Of a stretch of 60,383 nt of DNA, positions 36,741 to 48,356 are shown one piece after another. Origin of the DNA: Gemmatimonadota bacterium. GTDB taxonomy: Bacteria > Gemmatimonadota > Gemmatimonadetes > Longimicrobiales > Gaopeijiaceae. Numbering within the stretch: position 1 is the first letter of the stretch; every line of letters begins with the position of its first letter. Where the stretch lies: assembly GCA_026706635.1 (NCBI GenBank), contig JAPOYJ010000083.1:1-60383 (forward strand), written 5' to 3'. Under the pieces are notes generated by a model. It had not been told where the DNA came from. It worked only from the letters and a program-made list of their open reading frames with translations, and made no database searches. Made by a program: the position numbers and the translations under genes.

Positions 36741-36837
36741 ATAATTCATGTGATTGAAGGGGTCAACCGACTGCGGGGCCGCGTGGTGCGCCCGCCTCTC
36801 ATGCTCGTCTCCGGGTTGGTCAGCACCCTGCGGCCGA

Positions 36838-37623
36838 CTATTCCCCCTCGGGAGACGGGACGCGCGTCCCGTCGGAGGGCGGTGTTTCCTCGCCAGCCCG
36901 CTCCAGCCGGTTCCGCACCTCGTAGCCCACCGACCGGATCAACCGTGCCTCGTGAGCATCCAGCCCCGTCCGACCGAAGACGGTGCGCAGTACGCGCATC
37001 ACGCTCCCGGGCTTCCGCGCCCTGAAGAAGTCCACGGCGGCCAGCCCCGCCTCCAGCGCCTGGTACATCTCTTCCAGCTCGGCGGCGGTGGCGGGTCCGA
37101 GCGACCGCTTCCCGGCGGGGAACTCGGGCGCCGCCGCGTCGGGGCGGGCGTCGGCGAGGAAGAGCTCGTATGCGATCACCAGGACCGCCTGGGCCAGGTT
37201 GAGCGAGGTGTAGTCGGGGCTGGTGGGGACAACGAGCACCTCGTGACACCTGTCCAGAGCCGCGTTGGAGAGGCCGCGGTCCTCACGGCCAAAGACGATG
37301 GCCACATTCCCGCTACGGCTCCGCTCCACTATCTGGCCGGCGAGCTCGCGCGGCCGCCGGTAGTTGCGCCGTGCCGTACGCGGGCGCGCCGAGGTGCCCA
37401 CCACGTAGGTCGCGTCCGCCAGCGCGTCGTCGAGCGACGGCACGACCCGAGCCGCCTCGACGATCCGCTCCGTGCGGTGCGCGATCCCTGTGATCCGCCG
37501 CGGATCGAACTCAGCCGGATCGACGACCGCGAGGCGCTCGAGTCCCATGTTGGCCATGGCGCGAACAGCCGCCGCGATGTTCACCACGTCCTGGGGCTGG
37601 TGGAGGACCACCGTGATCCTCAC
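36838..37623 (-). CDS. TrmH-family RNA 2'-O-methyltransferase (TrmJ-like)
   Basis: A 261-residue SPOUT methyltransferase. VVLHQPQDVVNIAAAVRAMA with the conserved N of motif 1, NVAIVFGREDRGLSN of motif 2 and VPTSPDYTSLNLAQAVLVIA of motif 3 form the knotted SAM site. The C-terminal helical extension (about 175-250) matches TrmJ, which modifies tRNA position 32; rRNA targets are possible. GTG at 37623 overlaps the stop of the MFS gene. Confidence 0.87.
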   Translation of the reverse strand: MRITVVLHQPQDVVNIAAAVRAMANMGLERLAVVDPAEFDPRRITGIAHRTERIVEAARVVPSLDDALADATYVVGTSARPRTARRNYRRPRELAGQIVERSRSGNVAIVFGREDRGLSNAALDRCHEVLVVPTSPDYTSLNLAQAVLVIAYELFLADARPDAAAPEFPAGKRSLGPATAAELEEMYQALEAGLAAVDFFRARKPGSVMRVLRTVFGRTGLDAHEARLIRSVGYEVRNRLERAGEETPPSDGTRVPSPEGE

Positions 37624-38810
37624 GGGTCGGCTTCCCCCGGCTGGGCCAGACCCGCTACGAAGATGACCGCTGTCAGGATCAGAGCGGCCCCCGCCACGTA
37701 GGGCAGCGCGAGCCGGATGTCGAAGAGGGCTCCCGCCAGCGCCGGACCCAGCACCCTGGCCAGCGACCCCACGCTCTGCCCCAGCCCCAGGACCGCTCCC
37801 TGCCGCTCGGGCCGGGTCGCGCGGGAGAGGAGCGCAAGCACGCTCGGTATCGAGCCGCCGTAGCCGATTCCGACGAGCACCAGGCCGCACAGTAGAAGGG
37901 GCGTGGTCGTGGCGGCGCTCAGGAGGAGAAGCCCCAGGCACAGGGGGATCCCGCTCGCCCTGAGCACCCTGAGCTCGCCGAAACGCGGTACCACCCTCCG
38001 CACCAGCCCGCCCTGAACGATCACCGACACGATCCCCAGGAGCGCGAAGAGGTACCCCGCCTGCCGCGTCCCCATCGCGAAGCGCTCGGACGCGAGAAGG
38101 GAGAGGGTCGGCTGAAGGGTGGCGAAGGCCATGGTAATGCACAGGTATCCCGCCAGGATCAACCGTATCTGCCGGGACTTCCCGGCCTCGGCCAGGGCGG
38201 CGCCGAGGTTGAAGCGCGAGCGAGCGCGGGGGATGCCGGGACGCCGGGATTCGGGCAGCCAGGCAAGAGCTGCGAGCGCGTTCGAGAGACAGAGCGCGGC
38301 GGCGGTGTAGCCGGGTGCCGCGGGCGAACCGGGGGAGAGGCCGTGGAGGATGCCTCCCAGCGCCGGGCCGACGACGAATCCCAGCCCGAAGGCGGCACCG
38401 ATGAGCCCGAGCCCGCTCGCACGGTGGCCGGGGGGCGTCACATCGGCGATATAGGCCTGTGCCACGGGGATAGTGGACCCCCCGATGCCGCCTACGGCGC
38501 GGGAGAGGAACAACAGCGCCAGCGAGTCGGCCCGGGCGAACACCGTGTATGCGAGCGCGCTCCCCAGCAGCCCCACGATGATGACCGGCCGCCGCCCCAC
38601 ACGGTCGGAGAGCCGTCCCCATAGAGGCGCCATGACCAGCTGAACGAGCGAATAGGTGGCGTAGAGGAGGCCGGTCTCAAAGCCGCTGGCCCCGAAGTCC
38701 GAGGCGTAGAAGGGCAGCACCGGCAGGACTATCCCGAAGCCGATGAGATCGACCAGCACTGCGAGAAAGAGAAGGCCGAGACCGGCCCGCCCTGCCGGGA
38801 CTTGCATCAC
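37620..38810 (-). CDS. MFS efflux transporter (TetA-like group)
   Basis: A 396-residue transporter of twelve helices. IGFGIVLPVLPFYASDFGAS and APLWGRLSDRVGRRPVIIVG (motif A) are typical of drug-proton antiporters of the TetA/Bcr type; motif C-like GFVVGPALGGIL lies in helix 5. It would export a hydrophobic compound in exchange for protons. The substrate is not predictable. Starts MMQV; either Met is possible. It overlaps the methyltransferase gene by four bases. Confidence 0.88.
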   Translation of the reverse strand: MMQVPAGRAGLGLLFLAVLVDLIGFGIVLPVLPFYASDFGASGFETGLLYATYSLVQLVMAPLWGRLSDRVGRRPVIIVGLLGSALAYTVFARADSLALLFLSRAVGGIGGSTIPVAQAYIADVTPPGHRASGLGLIGAAFGLGFVVGPALGGILHGLSPGSPAAPGYTAAALCLSNALAALAWLPESRRPGIPRARSRFNLGAALAEAGKSRQIRLILAGYLCITMAFATLQPTLSLLASERFAMGTRQAGYLFALLGIVSVIVQGGLVRRVVPRFGELRVLRASGIPLCLGLLLLSAATTTPLLLCGLVLVGIGYGGSIPSVLALLSRATRPERQGAVLGLGQSVGSLARVLGPALAGALFDIRLALPYVAGAALILTAVIFVAGLAQPGEADP

Positions 38811-38838
38811 GTCACAGCAGCACGCTGTGTACTACGCC

Positions 38839-40002
38839 CTACGCACGCAGCAGGTCCTTGGCGATCGTCTGCAGCTGCATGTTGTCGGTTCCCTCGTAGA
38901 TCGTGCCGATCTTCGCGTCCCGGTAGAGCTTCTCCACGGGGTACTCCCTGGTGAACCCATACCCCCCGTAGAGGTCGATGCACCCCGACGACACCGCCTG
39001 GGCGATCCGCGACGCGAAGATCTTCGCCATCGCCGCCTCGCGCAGGAATCTGGTGCCGGCATCCTTCGAACGGGCGGCGTTGTACACCATGAGCCGCGCC
39101 GCCACGACCTGGGTCGCCATCTCGGCGAGCTGGAACTGCACCGCTTGGAACTCGGCCACCGGGTGCCCGAACTGCTCCCGCTGCTGCACGTAGCGAACCG
39201 TGTGGTCGAGCGCGCCCTGGGCCAGCCCCACCATCTGGGCGCCGATGCCGATTCGGCCCTCGTTCAGCGTCTCGATGGCGACCTTGTAGCCCTGTCCAAG
39301 CTCGCCCAGGATGTCGGCGTCGGCGACCCGCACGTCGTCGAGGATCAGCTCCGTTGTGGACGAGGCCCGGATCCCGAGCTTGTCCTCCTTCTTCCCCACC
39401 GAGAAGCCGGGTGCGCTCCGCTCCACGACGAAGGCCGTGATCCCCTTGTACCCCCGCTCCGGGAGCGCGTTCGCGAAGACGATGTAGAGCCCCGCTTCGG
39501 CCCCATTGGTGATCCAGAGCTTCCGGCCATTCAGGATCCATCCGTCGCCTTCGCGCACCGCCCTGGTCGAGAGAGCGAAGGCGTCGGAGCCGCTCCCCGC
39601 CTCCGAGAGGGCGTAGGCGCCGACGGTGTCGGAGGCCAGCCGGGGCAGGTAGCGGTCCATCTGCTCCTCGGTGCCCCACTTGAGGATGGCGTTGTTGACC
39701 AGCGTGTTCTGGACATCCACGACCACCGCGACCGAAGGATCGACGCGCGAGAGCTCCTCGACGACCAGCGTGGCAGTGAAGAAGGAGCTGTCGATGCCGC
39801 CGTGGCGCTCGGGGACTTCGATCCCCATGAGGCCGAATTCGAATAGCATCCCGATGAGGTCGGAGTCGACCTGCTGCGCCTTGTCCATGCGGGCGACCCG
39901 GGGGGCCACCTCCGACTCGGCGAAGTCGCGCACCGCGTCCCGAAGCCCGCTCTCGTCGTCGCTGAGCGCGGTGAGTGGGGGACGGTTGGGGGGCGCTGCC
40001 AT
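38839..40002 (-). CDS. Acyl-CoA dehydrogenase, short/branched-chain type
   Basis: A 387-residue FAD flavoprotein. YALSEAGSGSDAFALSTRA and KLWITNGAEA are the substrate and FAD-binding signatures, RIGIGAQMVGLAQGALD and YGGYGFTREYPVEKLYRDAK the C-terminal family motifs. The catalytic base position falls in TIYEGTDNMQ (Glu). It oxidises acyl-CoA to enoyl-CoA, passing electrons to ETF. ATG at 40002 is preferred over the longer frame because homologous sequence starts there. Confidence 0.92.
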   Translation of the reverse strand: MAAPPNRPPLTALSDDESGLRDAVRDFAESEVAPRVARMDKAQQVDSDLIGMLFEFGLMGIEVPERHGGIDSSFFTATLVVEELSRVDPSVAVVVDVQNTLVNNAILKWGTEEQMDRYLPRLASDTVGAYALSEAGSGSDAFALSTRAVREGDGWILNGRKLWITNGAEAGLYIVFANALPERGYKGITAFVVERSAPGFSVGKKEDKLGIRASSTTELILDDVRVADADILGELGQGYKVAIETLNEGRIGIGAQMVGLAQGALDHTVRYVQQREQFGHPVAEFQAVQFQLAEMATQVVAARLMVYNAARSKDAGTRFLREAAMAKIFASRIAQAVSSGCIDLYGGYGFTREYPVEKLYRDAKIGTIYEGTDNMQLQTIAKDLLRA

Positions 40003-40148
40003 TCGCTCTTTCGGCGGTAGTCGTGAAGCCGGTAATCTAACGCCTCCCAACCTTGACGCTTCCGCCCCCTGCGGATTCTATTCTGTCGCGCCGGAGTGCC
40101 TCCGCGGTGGAGGCCAGGAGAGACGACCCAACCCGGAGGATGCGGCGA

Positions 40149-40535
40149 ATGTCGGAGATTCCCGATGGGCTCCGCTACACGACCGAACACGAGTACCTGA
40201 AGCCGTCCGACGACCCCGACGCCTTCTATATCGGAGTCACCGACTACGCGCAGGGAGAGCTCGGCGACGTGGTCTACCTCGAGCTCCCCGAGCCCGGCGA
40301 GAGCTTCGAGGCGATGGAGGCCTTCGGCGTCATCGAGGCGGTGAAGGCGGTGAGCGACCTCTACTGCCCCGTGGCCGGCGAGGTCCTTGCGGTGAACGAG
40401 GCGTTGGACCAGGACCCGGCGCTCGTCAACAGCGACCCCTACGGCGAGGGGTGGATGGTCCTGCTGAAGGTGGACGACCCCGACGGACTCGCCGACCTGC
40501 TGGACGCGGCCGGGTACGAGGCGCACCTCCCCTAG
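40149..40535 (+). CDS. gcvH: Glycine cleavage system H protein
   Basis: A 128-residue lipoyl carrier. It starts IPDGLRYTTEHEYLKP and has IGVTDYAQGELGDVVYLELP; the lipoyl lysine is Lys66 in FGVIEAVKAVSDLY. It shuttles the aminomethyl group between P, T and L proteins. The TAG stop is the first three bases of a repeat unit (40533-40573). gcvP follows after 41 bases; gcvT is not in the window. ATG at 40149 is used; one nine bases earlier is possible. Confidence 0.95.
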   Translation: MSEIPDGLRYTTEHEYLKPSDDPDAFYIGVTDYAQGELGDVVYLELPEPGESFEAMEAFGVIEAVKAVSDLYCPVAGEVLAVNEALDQDPALVNSDPYGEGWMVLLKVDDPDGLADLLDAAGYEAHLP

Positions 40536-40573
40536 CAGCCCGTGGACATGGTTTACAACGCGAGTGTCGCTAG
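40533..40573 (+). repeat. Short repeat-family copy between gcvH and gcvP
   Basis: TAGCAGCCCGTGGACATGGT, then TTACAACG...GTGTCGCTAG: head and a core scrap (GTTTACAA) bounded by CTAG on both sides. Its first TAG is the gcvH stop codon, and its end lies four bases before the gcvP start. Confidence 0.7.
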
Positions 40574-40576
40574 CTG

Positions 40577-43445
<2,869 letters not shown>

Positions 43446-43450
<5 letters not shown>

Positions 43451-43475
43451 CAGATAATGAGTAGAATCTGTCACG
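43446..43475. terminator. Perfect inverted repeat overlapping the gcvP stop
   Basis: CGTGACAGAT and ATCTGTCACG form a perfect 10-bp stem with a 10-base loop; the gcvP stop TGA is inside the left arm. No T run follows. It could be a terminator, a transcript-end stabiliser or a protein-binding palindrome. Downstream (43480-43520) is an AT-rich stretch with TGTAA/TTTACA motifs like the repeat core. Confidence 0.5.
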
Positions 43476-43591
43476 GCATTGCATCAATATGTAATCTGTA
43501 GTTTACATTTTGTAATCTTCATCGGACATTTCGAAGTATTCACCGTCTCAACGCGGACGGCGGACAAATCCGTGGACCATGAGGAGGAACC

Positions 43592-44290
43592 TTGGCCAAG
43601 CTGACCTTTCACGGGCAGTCGACCTTCGTCGTGGAGTGCGACGACGGAACGCGGCTCGTCATCGACCCCTTCTTCGACGACAATCCGCTCTCGGAGATCA
43701 GGCGCTCGGAGGTGGGCGCCGTGGACTACCTGCTGGCCACCCACGGCCACTACGACCACTTCGTCGATGCGCTGCCGCTGCTACGCGAGACGGAGGCGAC
43801 GCTGATCTCCACCTTCGAGATCGCCTCCTTCGCCGAGTCGGAGGGCATCGGCAAGGTGCACCCGATGCACATCGGAGGCGGCTACGGCTTCCCCTTCGGG
43901 CGCGTCAAGATGACCCCCGCCATTCACGGCGGGCAGGTGCACGGAGACACCACCGGACAGTACTCCACGACCCCCGGCGGCTTCCTGATGCACCTGGACG
44001 GCAGACGGATCTACCATGCGGGCGACACCGCGCTGACGCTCGACATGGGTCTGCTGAAGGGGAAGGTCGATGTGGCGATCCTCCCCATCGGCGACAACTT
44101 CACGATGGGCCCCGAGGACGCTGCAGAGGCGGTGGCCCTCATCCGGCCTCGGGTCGTGATCCCGGTGCACTACAACACCTGGCCGCTGATCGAGCAGGAC
44201 CCCGAGCGCTTCCGCGATCTGGTCGGCGAGCGGGCGGGCGACGGCGTGCGAGTGGAGATCATGGACCCTGGCGACAGCTACGCGCCCTGA
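43592..44290 (+). CDS. Metal-dependent hydrolase, UPF0173 (beta-lactamase fold)
   Basis: A 232-residue metallo-beta-lactamase-fold protein. The metal site is THGHYDHF, with further histidines in IHGGQ, YHAGDTALT and VIPVHYNTWP. It has the short UPF0173 length and the typical opening LTFHGQSTFVVE. TTG start at 43592 follows AGGAGGAA. The substrate is unknown. The lipoate ligase gene begins 11 bases downstream. Confidence 0.88.
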   Translation: MAKLTFHGQSTFVVECDDGTRLVIDPFFDDNPLSEIRRSEVGAVDYLLATHGHYDHFVDALPLLRETEATLISTFEIASFAESEGIGKVHPMHIGGGYGFPFGRVKMTPAIHGGQVHGDTTGQYSTTPGGFLMHLDGRRIYHAGDTALTLDMGLLKGKVDVAILPIGDNFTMGPEDAAEAVALIRPRVVIPVHYNTWPLIEQDPERFRDLVGERAGDGVRVEIMDPGDSYAP

Positions 44291-44301
44291 TTCCCCCAGG
44301 A

Positions 44302-45108
44302 GTGACCGGGGGCGACCTCGGACGGCTCTCCTGGCGCATTCTCGTGGACGGGCCGCTCCCCGGGGCCGCCAATATGGCTCGGGACCATGCGCTGGCGGAG
44401 CTTGTCGGCCGCGGCGAGGCCGTACTTCGCCTCTACCGGTGGAGGCCCGCCGCCCTCTCGCTCGGCCGCAACGAGCCCTTCGGGGAGATTCACCGGCGGC
44501 TCCTCGCCAGCCGCCCGGATGTCGGCGTCGTGCGGCGCCCAACCGGTGGGCGGGCCGTGCTGCACGACCGCGAGCTCACATACGGGGTGGCGGCGCCGGT
44601 GAGCGCCTTCGGGGGTCTGCGGGCCGCCTACCGGGCGATCAACCGCGCGCTGGTAGAGGGGCTAGGGCGGTTGGGAGTGGCGGCGGAGCTCGCACGCCCG
44701 GCGGCGCTGCCCCCTGGGGCGGGGGTCTGCTTTGCCGATTCGGCCGAGGGGGAGGTGGTGGCCGCGGGCCGAAAGCTCGTCGGGAGCGCCCAGAGGCGGG
44801 TCGGCGGCGCCTTCCTGCAGCACGGATCGCTTCTGCTGGACGACGACCAGGGTGCGCTCCTGGCGAGCGCTGGCGCGGGGGAGGACCCGGGGGCGGAGGC
44901 CGGATCGGGCCCCGCGACGCTGGCCGATCTCCTAGGCGCGGCGCCGCCGTGGTCGGCGCTGACGACCGCTCTGGCCGACGGATTCGCGGCCATGCTGGGG
45001 GGCAGCTGGCGGCGAGCCGCCATGACGCCCGCCGAGGTCGCACTCTCCGACCGGCTCATGGCACGGTACGACTCCAGGGAGTGGACGCGTCGCCGCGAGG
45101 ACCGCTAG
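44302..45108 (+). CDS. Lipoate-protein ligase / octanoyltransferase-fold protein
   Basis: A 268-residue BPL/LplA-fold enzyme. RRPTGGRAVLHDRELTYGVA is the lipoyl-binding RRxxGGxxVxHxxxxxY signature and GRKLVGSAQRRVGGAFLQHG the catalytic lysine region (K in GRKLVGSA). It attaches lipoate or octanoate to carrier domains. With gcvH 4 kb away, GcvH is a likely substrate. GTG start at 44302 is inferred; it could be LplA or LipM type. Confidence 0.88.
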   Translation: MTGGDLGRLSWRILVDGPLPGAANMARDHALAELVGRGEAVLRLYRWRPAALSLGRNEPFGEIHRRLLASRPDVGVVRRPTGGRAVLHDRELTYGVAAPVSAFGGLRAAYRAINRALVEGLGRLGVAAELARPAALPPGAGVCFADSAEGEVVAAGRKLVGSAQRRVGGAFLQHGSLLLDDDQGALLASAGAGEDPGAEAGSGPATLADLLGAAPPWSALTTALADGFAAMLGGSWRRAAMTPAEVALSDRLMARYDSREWTRRREDR

Positions 45109-45117
45109 CGCTCCAGC

Positions 45118-45146
45118 TTGACACCCCGCCCGCCAGTGCCCACTAT
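45118..45146 (+). promoter_or_regulatory. Candidate sigma-70 promoter for exbB
   Basis: TTGACA at 45118 and CACTAT at 45141 are 17 bases apart in the gap before exbB. The -35 is perfect, the -10 weak (three of six). Confidence 0.38.
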
Positions 45147-45253
45147 GCCACCCCTTGCGAATGGGTGCCGCGTAGCCGAGTATCCATGGTCGCGCCAGCG
45201 GGGCGCGACGAGAGTCCCTACCCACCTAGGCCCACCAGCCAAGCGGAGGAACA

Positions 45254-45958
45254 TTGACCAGCTTGATGAACATCTTCCACCTAGTAACCCAGCTCCCAGG
45301 CGTGGAATCCCAGGATCTGACCTTCATGGAGCAGATGCAGAAAGCCTGGCAGGACTCGGGCAACATGGCCTACCCCCTCGGGGCGTGCGTGCTGGTCGGG
45401 TTAGTCGTGATCGTCTGGAAGTTCGTCGACATCCTCATGAAGGGCAGAGCGACACACGATGTCCTGCGCCAGGTCGACGGTCTCCTCGCCCAGGGGCAGG
45501 TCAAGGATGCGCTCGAGCTCACCCGCGAATCCGATTCGCCAGCCGCCAACATCCTCCACGCTGGCCTGGAGCGGCGTGACGAAGGCACCGGGCGGGTGAC
45601 GAAGGCTATCGAGAACCAGGGGCTCGTCGAGCTCTCGAAGCTGGAGCGCGGCCTCGTGGTGCTGGCGACGCTCACCAATGTGGCCCCGCTGCTCGGCTTT
45701 CTCGGAACCGTTCTCGGGATGATCCAGGCCTTCCAGGCGATCGAGGTCGCGGGCGAGGTGGACGCGACCACGGTCGCGGGCGGCATCAAGGTCGCGCTGA
45801 CGACCACTGCGGCTGGTCTCTCAATCGCCATCCCGGTCAGCATCGCCCACAACTACTTCGTGTCGCGCATCGACAATCTGGTGATCGACATGGAGGAGTC
45901 CGCGCAGCGCCTAATCGACGTGCTCTTCGCGGCAGCCGGCGGCGGAGGCTCCTCCTAG
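45254..45958 (+). CDS. MotA/TolQ/ExbB proton channel protein
   Basis: A 234-residue inner-membrane protein with three helices: YPLGACVLVGLVVIVWKF, then after a cytoplasmic stretch NVAPLLGFLGTVLGMIQAF and VALTTTAAGLSIAIPVSIAH, the ExbB/TolQ signature pair. It would form the proton channel powering TonB or Tol. TTG at 45254 follows GGAGGA. No exbD or tonB follows; the TAG stop begins a short repeat and then slt starts. The usual partner must lie elsewhere. Confidence 0.9.
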   Translation: MTSLMNIFHLVTQLPGVESQDLTFMEQMQKAWQDSGNMAYPLGACVLVGLVVIVWKFVDILMKGRATHDVLRQVDGLLAQGQVKDALELTRESDSPAANILHAGLERRDEGTGRVTKAIENQGLVELSKLERGLVVLATLTNVAPLLGFLGTVLGMIQAFQAIEVAGEVDATTVAGGIKVALTTTAAGLSIAIPVSIAHNYFVSRIDNLVIDMEESAQRLIDVLFAAAGGGGSS

Positions 45959-45990
45959 CAGCCCGTGGACAAACCTCCCACGGACTGCTA
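45956..45990 (+). repeat. Minimal 35-bp repeat unit
   Basis: TAGCAGCCCGTGG...CCACGGACTGCTA is a near-perfect palindrome with nine-base loop, flanked by CTAG on both sides. It is the shortest complete copy, joining the head and tail ends with no core. Its TAG is the exbB stop codon. Confidence 0.88.
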
Positions 45991-46019
45991 GCCGAAATCT
46001 GCGGCCCGGCGGGGCCGTC

Positions 46020-48050
46020 GTGGCGCAGCTGCGCGGGCCCCTCGGGGTGACCGTGCGGCTGCTGGCGGTCGCGGCGGCCACCTGGGTGTGCGCCGCCCCG
46101 CTGGCGGCCCAGTCCGACTCGGCGTCCGGCGGCAACTTGGCTGAGCGTTCGCGTCTGGCCCGTTCGCTCGCAGCGGAGGGGCGGACGGGGATGGCGCTCG
46201 AAGTCGTTGACGAGCTCGCCGTGCGGGCACCCAGGCTCGCCGACTGGACGGCGCTCGCGGTTGCCGACACGCTGGCCACGCAGGGGGACACGAGGGCGGT
46301 TCGGCGGGCCACTTCCCTGATCGGGGACCTGCGGATTCAGCGCCGCGCGAGGCGGCTGGAGGCCGACGCCTGGGCCCATGCGGGCGAGAGTGCGCGGGCG
46401 CTGGAGGCTGTGCTGGAGCTCGCGGCCAACGATCTGGACGAGGAGGGCCCAGCCTCGCCTGGCGCCCTGCTGAGCCTGGAGTGGCGCCTCCGGCTGGCGA
46501 TCGGCGACTCGGTCGGGGCGGTGGCGGCGATGGAGCGGCTGCTCCGTCTGGAGGCGCGATCGCCGGACGTCCACGAGGCCGCGATGGCGCACTGGAGAGT
46601 GGCCGAGGCGTCGGGGCCGGAGGCGCTCCGACTGGTGGCGCGCGGGGCCGCCGCGGGGAGCGAGTACGGGACGGCGGTGAACGCATGGCGGCTCGCCGAG
46701 CGGCGCGGCGCCACCCTGACGGAGCGGGAGCTCATGGAGCTGGCTCGGGCCCATCGGGGGAGCGGCGACTCCCCGGGCGCAGCCGGGATCTACGAAGACC
46801 TTGCCCGGTCCGCCGAGACGGAGATCGCCTCCGCCGCGCTGGCCGCCCTGGCCGGGCTTCGGGCCCGCCAGGGACGCCGCGCCGAGGCGGAGGCTCTGCG
46901 CCGGGAGCTCCTGGAGCGCTTCCCCGCCCACCCCGACGCGCTGGATGTCCTCTTTTTTCGCGCCACCGACCAACACGGTGCCGGCCGTCTCGACGATGCG
47001 ATCACCGGTTACCGGAGTGTGGTGTCCGCGTCTCCCTCGGCGAACCGGGCCGGACTGGCGTGGATGCGGTGGGCCCAGATCCACCTCGGCAGGGAGGAGT
47101 GGGGGGCGGCGCTCGAGATCTTCGGCGGCTACCTGGTGGAGTTTCCCAGCGGCAGACGGTGGGAGGAGGCCAGCTACTGGGGTGCGTTCGCCGCCCGCCA
47201 GCTGGGGCGCGACGACCTCGCGGAGCGGCTGCTGGCCCGCCTGCTCTCGGAGAGCCCCCTGTCGTACTATGCGCTCCTGGCGGCGGAGCTCGAGGGTCGG
47301 GAGTTCGCGCCCGCCCTTCCGGCTGGCGAAGACCCGGTTGAGCCGCCGTGGCTCGCCGCCGAGATTGAGCTCCTCTCGCTCCTGGAGGAGGCGGGGCTGC
47401 ACGACGGCGTGGAGGCGCAGCTGGCGTTGGTCAGGGGTGCTGTCCAAAGCTCAGACGGCCACGCGCTTGCCCTCGCGTCGGCGCTGATCGCGGGTGGGCA
47501 TGTGCTCGGTGGGATCCGCCTCGGCCTGGAGGTGCGAGAGCGGGGCCGGCGCTGGGACATGCATCTGGCCCGCATTGTCTACCCCTTCCCGTACCGTGCC
47601 CTGATCGAGGCGCGGGCGCACGAGGCCGGGGTGGATCCGTACCTGGTGGCGGGCCTCATTCGCCAGGAGAGCGCCTTCGAGCCCGCCATCGCCTCGGGGG
47701 CGGGGGCGGTCGGGCTGATGCAGATCATGCCCGCGACCGGCAGGAATCTGGCCGCAGGGGCGGGGATCTCCGGCTTCCACACCGCCGACCTCGAGACGCC
47801 CGAGGTGAACGTCCGGCTCGGCACCGACTTCCTCGCCACGCTCCTCGACCGCTACGACGGCCACCTGCCGCTCGCGCTATCGGCCTACAACGCGGGTCCG
47901 ACGCGGGCGAATCGTTGGCGCCAAATGCCCGAGGCCAGCGATCCCCACCGCTTCACGGAGCGGATTCCCTTCGCCGAGACCCGGGAGTACGTCAGGCGCG
48001 TGACCCGCAACCGGGCGCTCTACCGGTGGCTGTACGGGACTCCCGGTTGA
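46020..48050 (+). CDS. Soluble lytic murein transglycosylase (Slt-like) with TPR repeats
   Basis: A 676-residue periplasmic protein. It has a signal peptide (to about residue 30, LAAQ), a long TPR-like helical region to about 520, then the SLT lysozyme domain: catalytic Glu550 in IRQESAFEPAIAS, GLMQIMPATG, LSAYNAGPTRANRW and FTERIPFAETREYVRRV. It cleaves peptidoglycan glycan strands to anhydro-muropeptides. GTG start at 46020, right after the repeat unit. The length exceeds E. coli Slt70 slightly. Confidence 0.92.
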   Translation: MAQLRGPLGVTVRLLAVAAATWVCAAPLAAQSDSASGGNLAERSRLARSLAAEGRTGMALEVVDELAVRAPRLADWTALAVADTLATQGDTRAVRRATSLIGDLRIQRRARRLEADAWAHAGESARALEAVLELAANDLDEEGPASPGALLSLEWRLRLAIGDSVGAVAAMERLLRLEARSPDVHEAAMAHWRVAEASGPEALRLVARGAAAGSEYGTAVNAWRLAERRGATLTERELMELARAHRGSGDSPGAAGIYEDLARSAETEIASAALAALAGLRARQGRRAEAEALRRELLERFPAHPDALDVLFFRATDQHGAGRLDDAITGYRSVVSASPSANRAGLAWMRWAQIHLGREEWGAALEIFGGYLVEFPSGRRWEEASYWGAFAARQLGRDDLAERLLARLLSESPLSYYALLAAELEGREFAPALPAGEDPVEPPWLAAEIELLSLLEEAGLHDGVEAQLALVRGAVQSSDGHALALASALIAGGHVLGGIRLGLEVRERGRRWDMHLARIVYPFPYRALIEARAHEAGVDPYLVAGLIRQESAFEPAIASGAGAVGLMQIMPATGRNLAAGAGISGFHTADLETPEVNVRLGTDFLATLLDRYDGHLPLALSAYNAGPTRANRWRQMPEASDPHRFTERIPFAETREYVRRVTRNRALYRWLYGTPG

Positions 48051-48105
48051 CTGGCGCGCCCTCGGAAGCCATGATTTCTCCCGCTGGCACGGTTGCAGTG
48101 CGGCG

Positions 48106-48133
48106 ACCCCCGGGGATTCCGGGGGTGTTTTTT
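48106..48133 (+). terminator. Rho-independent terminator between slt and csp
   Basis: ACCCCCGG pairs perfectly with CCGGGGGT around loop GGATT, followed by GTTTTTT. It terminates slt. Only 22 bases separate its T run from the csp start codon, so no csp promoter fits after it and it probably lies in the csp leader too. Confidence 0.9.
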
Positions 48134-48155
48134 CCCGAGATTGGAGGCTGGTTGC

Positions 48156-48356
48156 ATGCCGAAGGGGAAGGTCAGGTGGTTCAACGACGCCAAGGGCTAC
48201 GGGTTCATCTCCCAGTCCTCCGGCGAAGACGTGTTTGTGCACCACAGCGAGATTCAGAGCGAGGGATTTCGCACGCTCGCCGAGGGCGAAGAGGTCGAGT
48301 TCGAGCTTCGCGAGACCGAGAGGGGACTCCAGGCGGCAAACGTCACCCGTGGCTGA
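48156..48356 (+). CDS. Cold-shock domain protein
   Basis: A 66-residue CSD protein. [20 protein letters not shown] has RNP1 (KGYGFI) and VFVHHSEI has RNP2 (VFVHH). It binds single-stranded RNA or DNA and acts as an RNA chaperone. ATG at 48156 follows TTGGAGG. It overlaps the next VOC gene by eight bases, an unusual pairing. A terminator hairpin sits in its leader. Confidence 0.95.
   Translation: MPKGKVRWFNDAKGYGFISQSSGEDVFVHHSEIQSEGFRTLAEGEEVEFELRETERGLQAANVTRG

Noticed and set aside
48080-48095. A second sigma-54 promoter before the cold-shock gene (TGGCACGGTTGC)
   Set aside because: The spacing between TGGCAC and TTGC is two bases instead of five.
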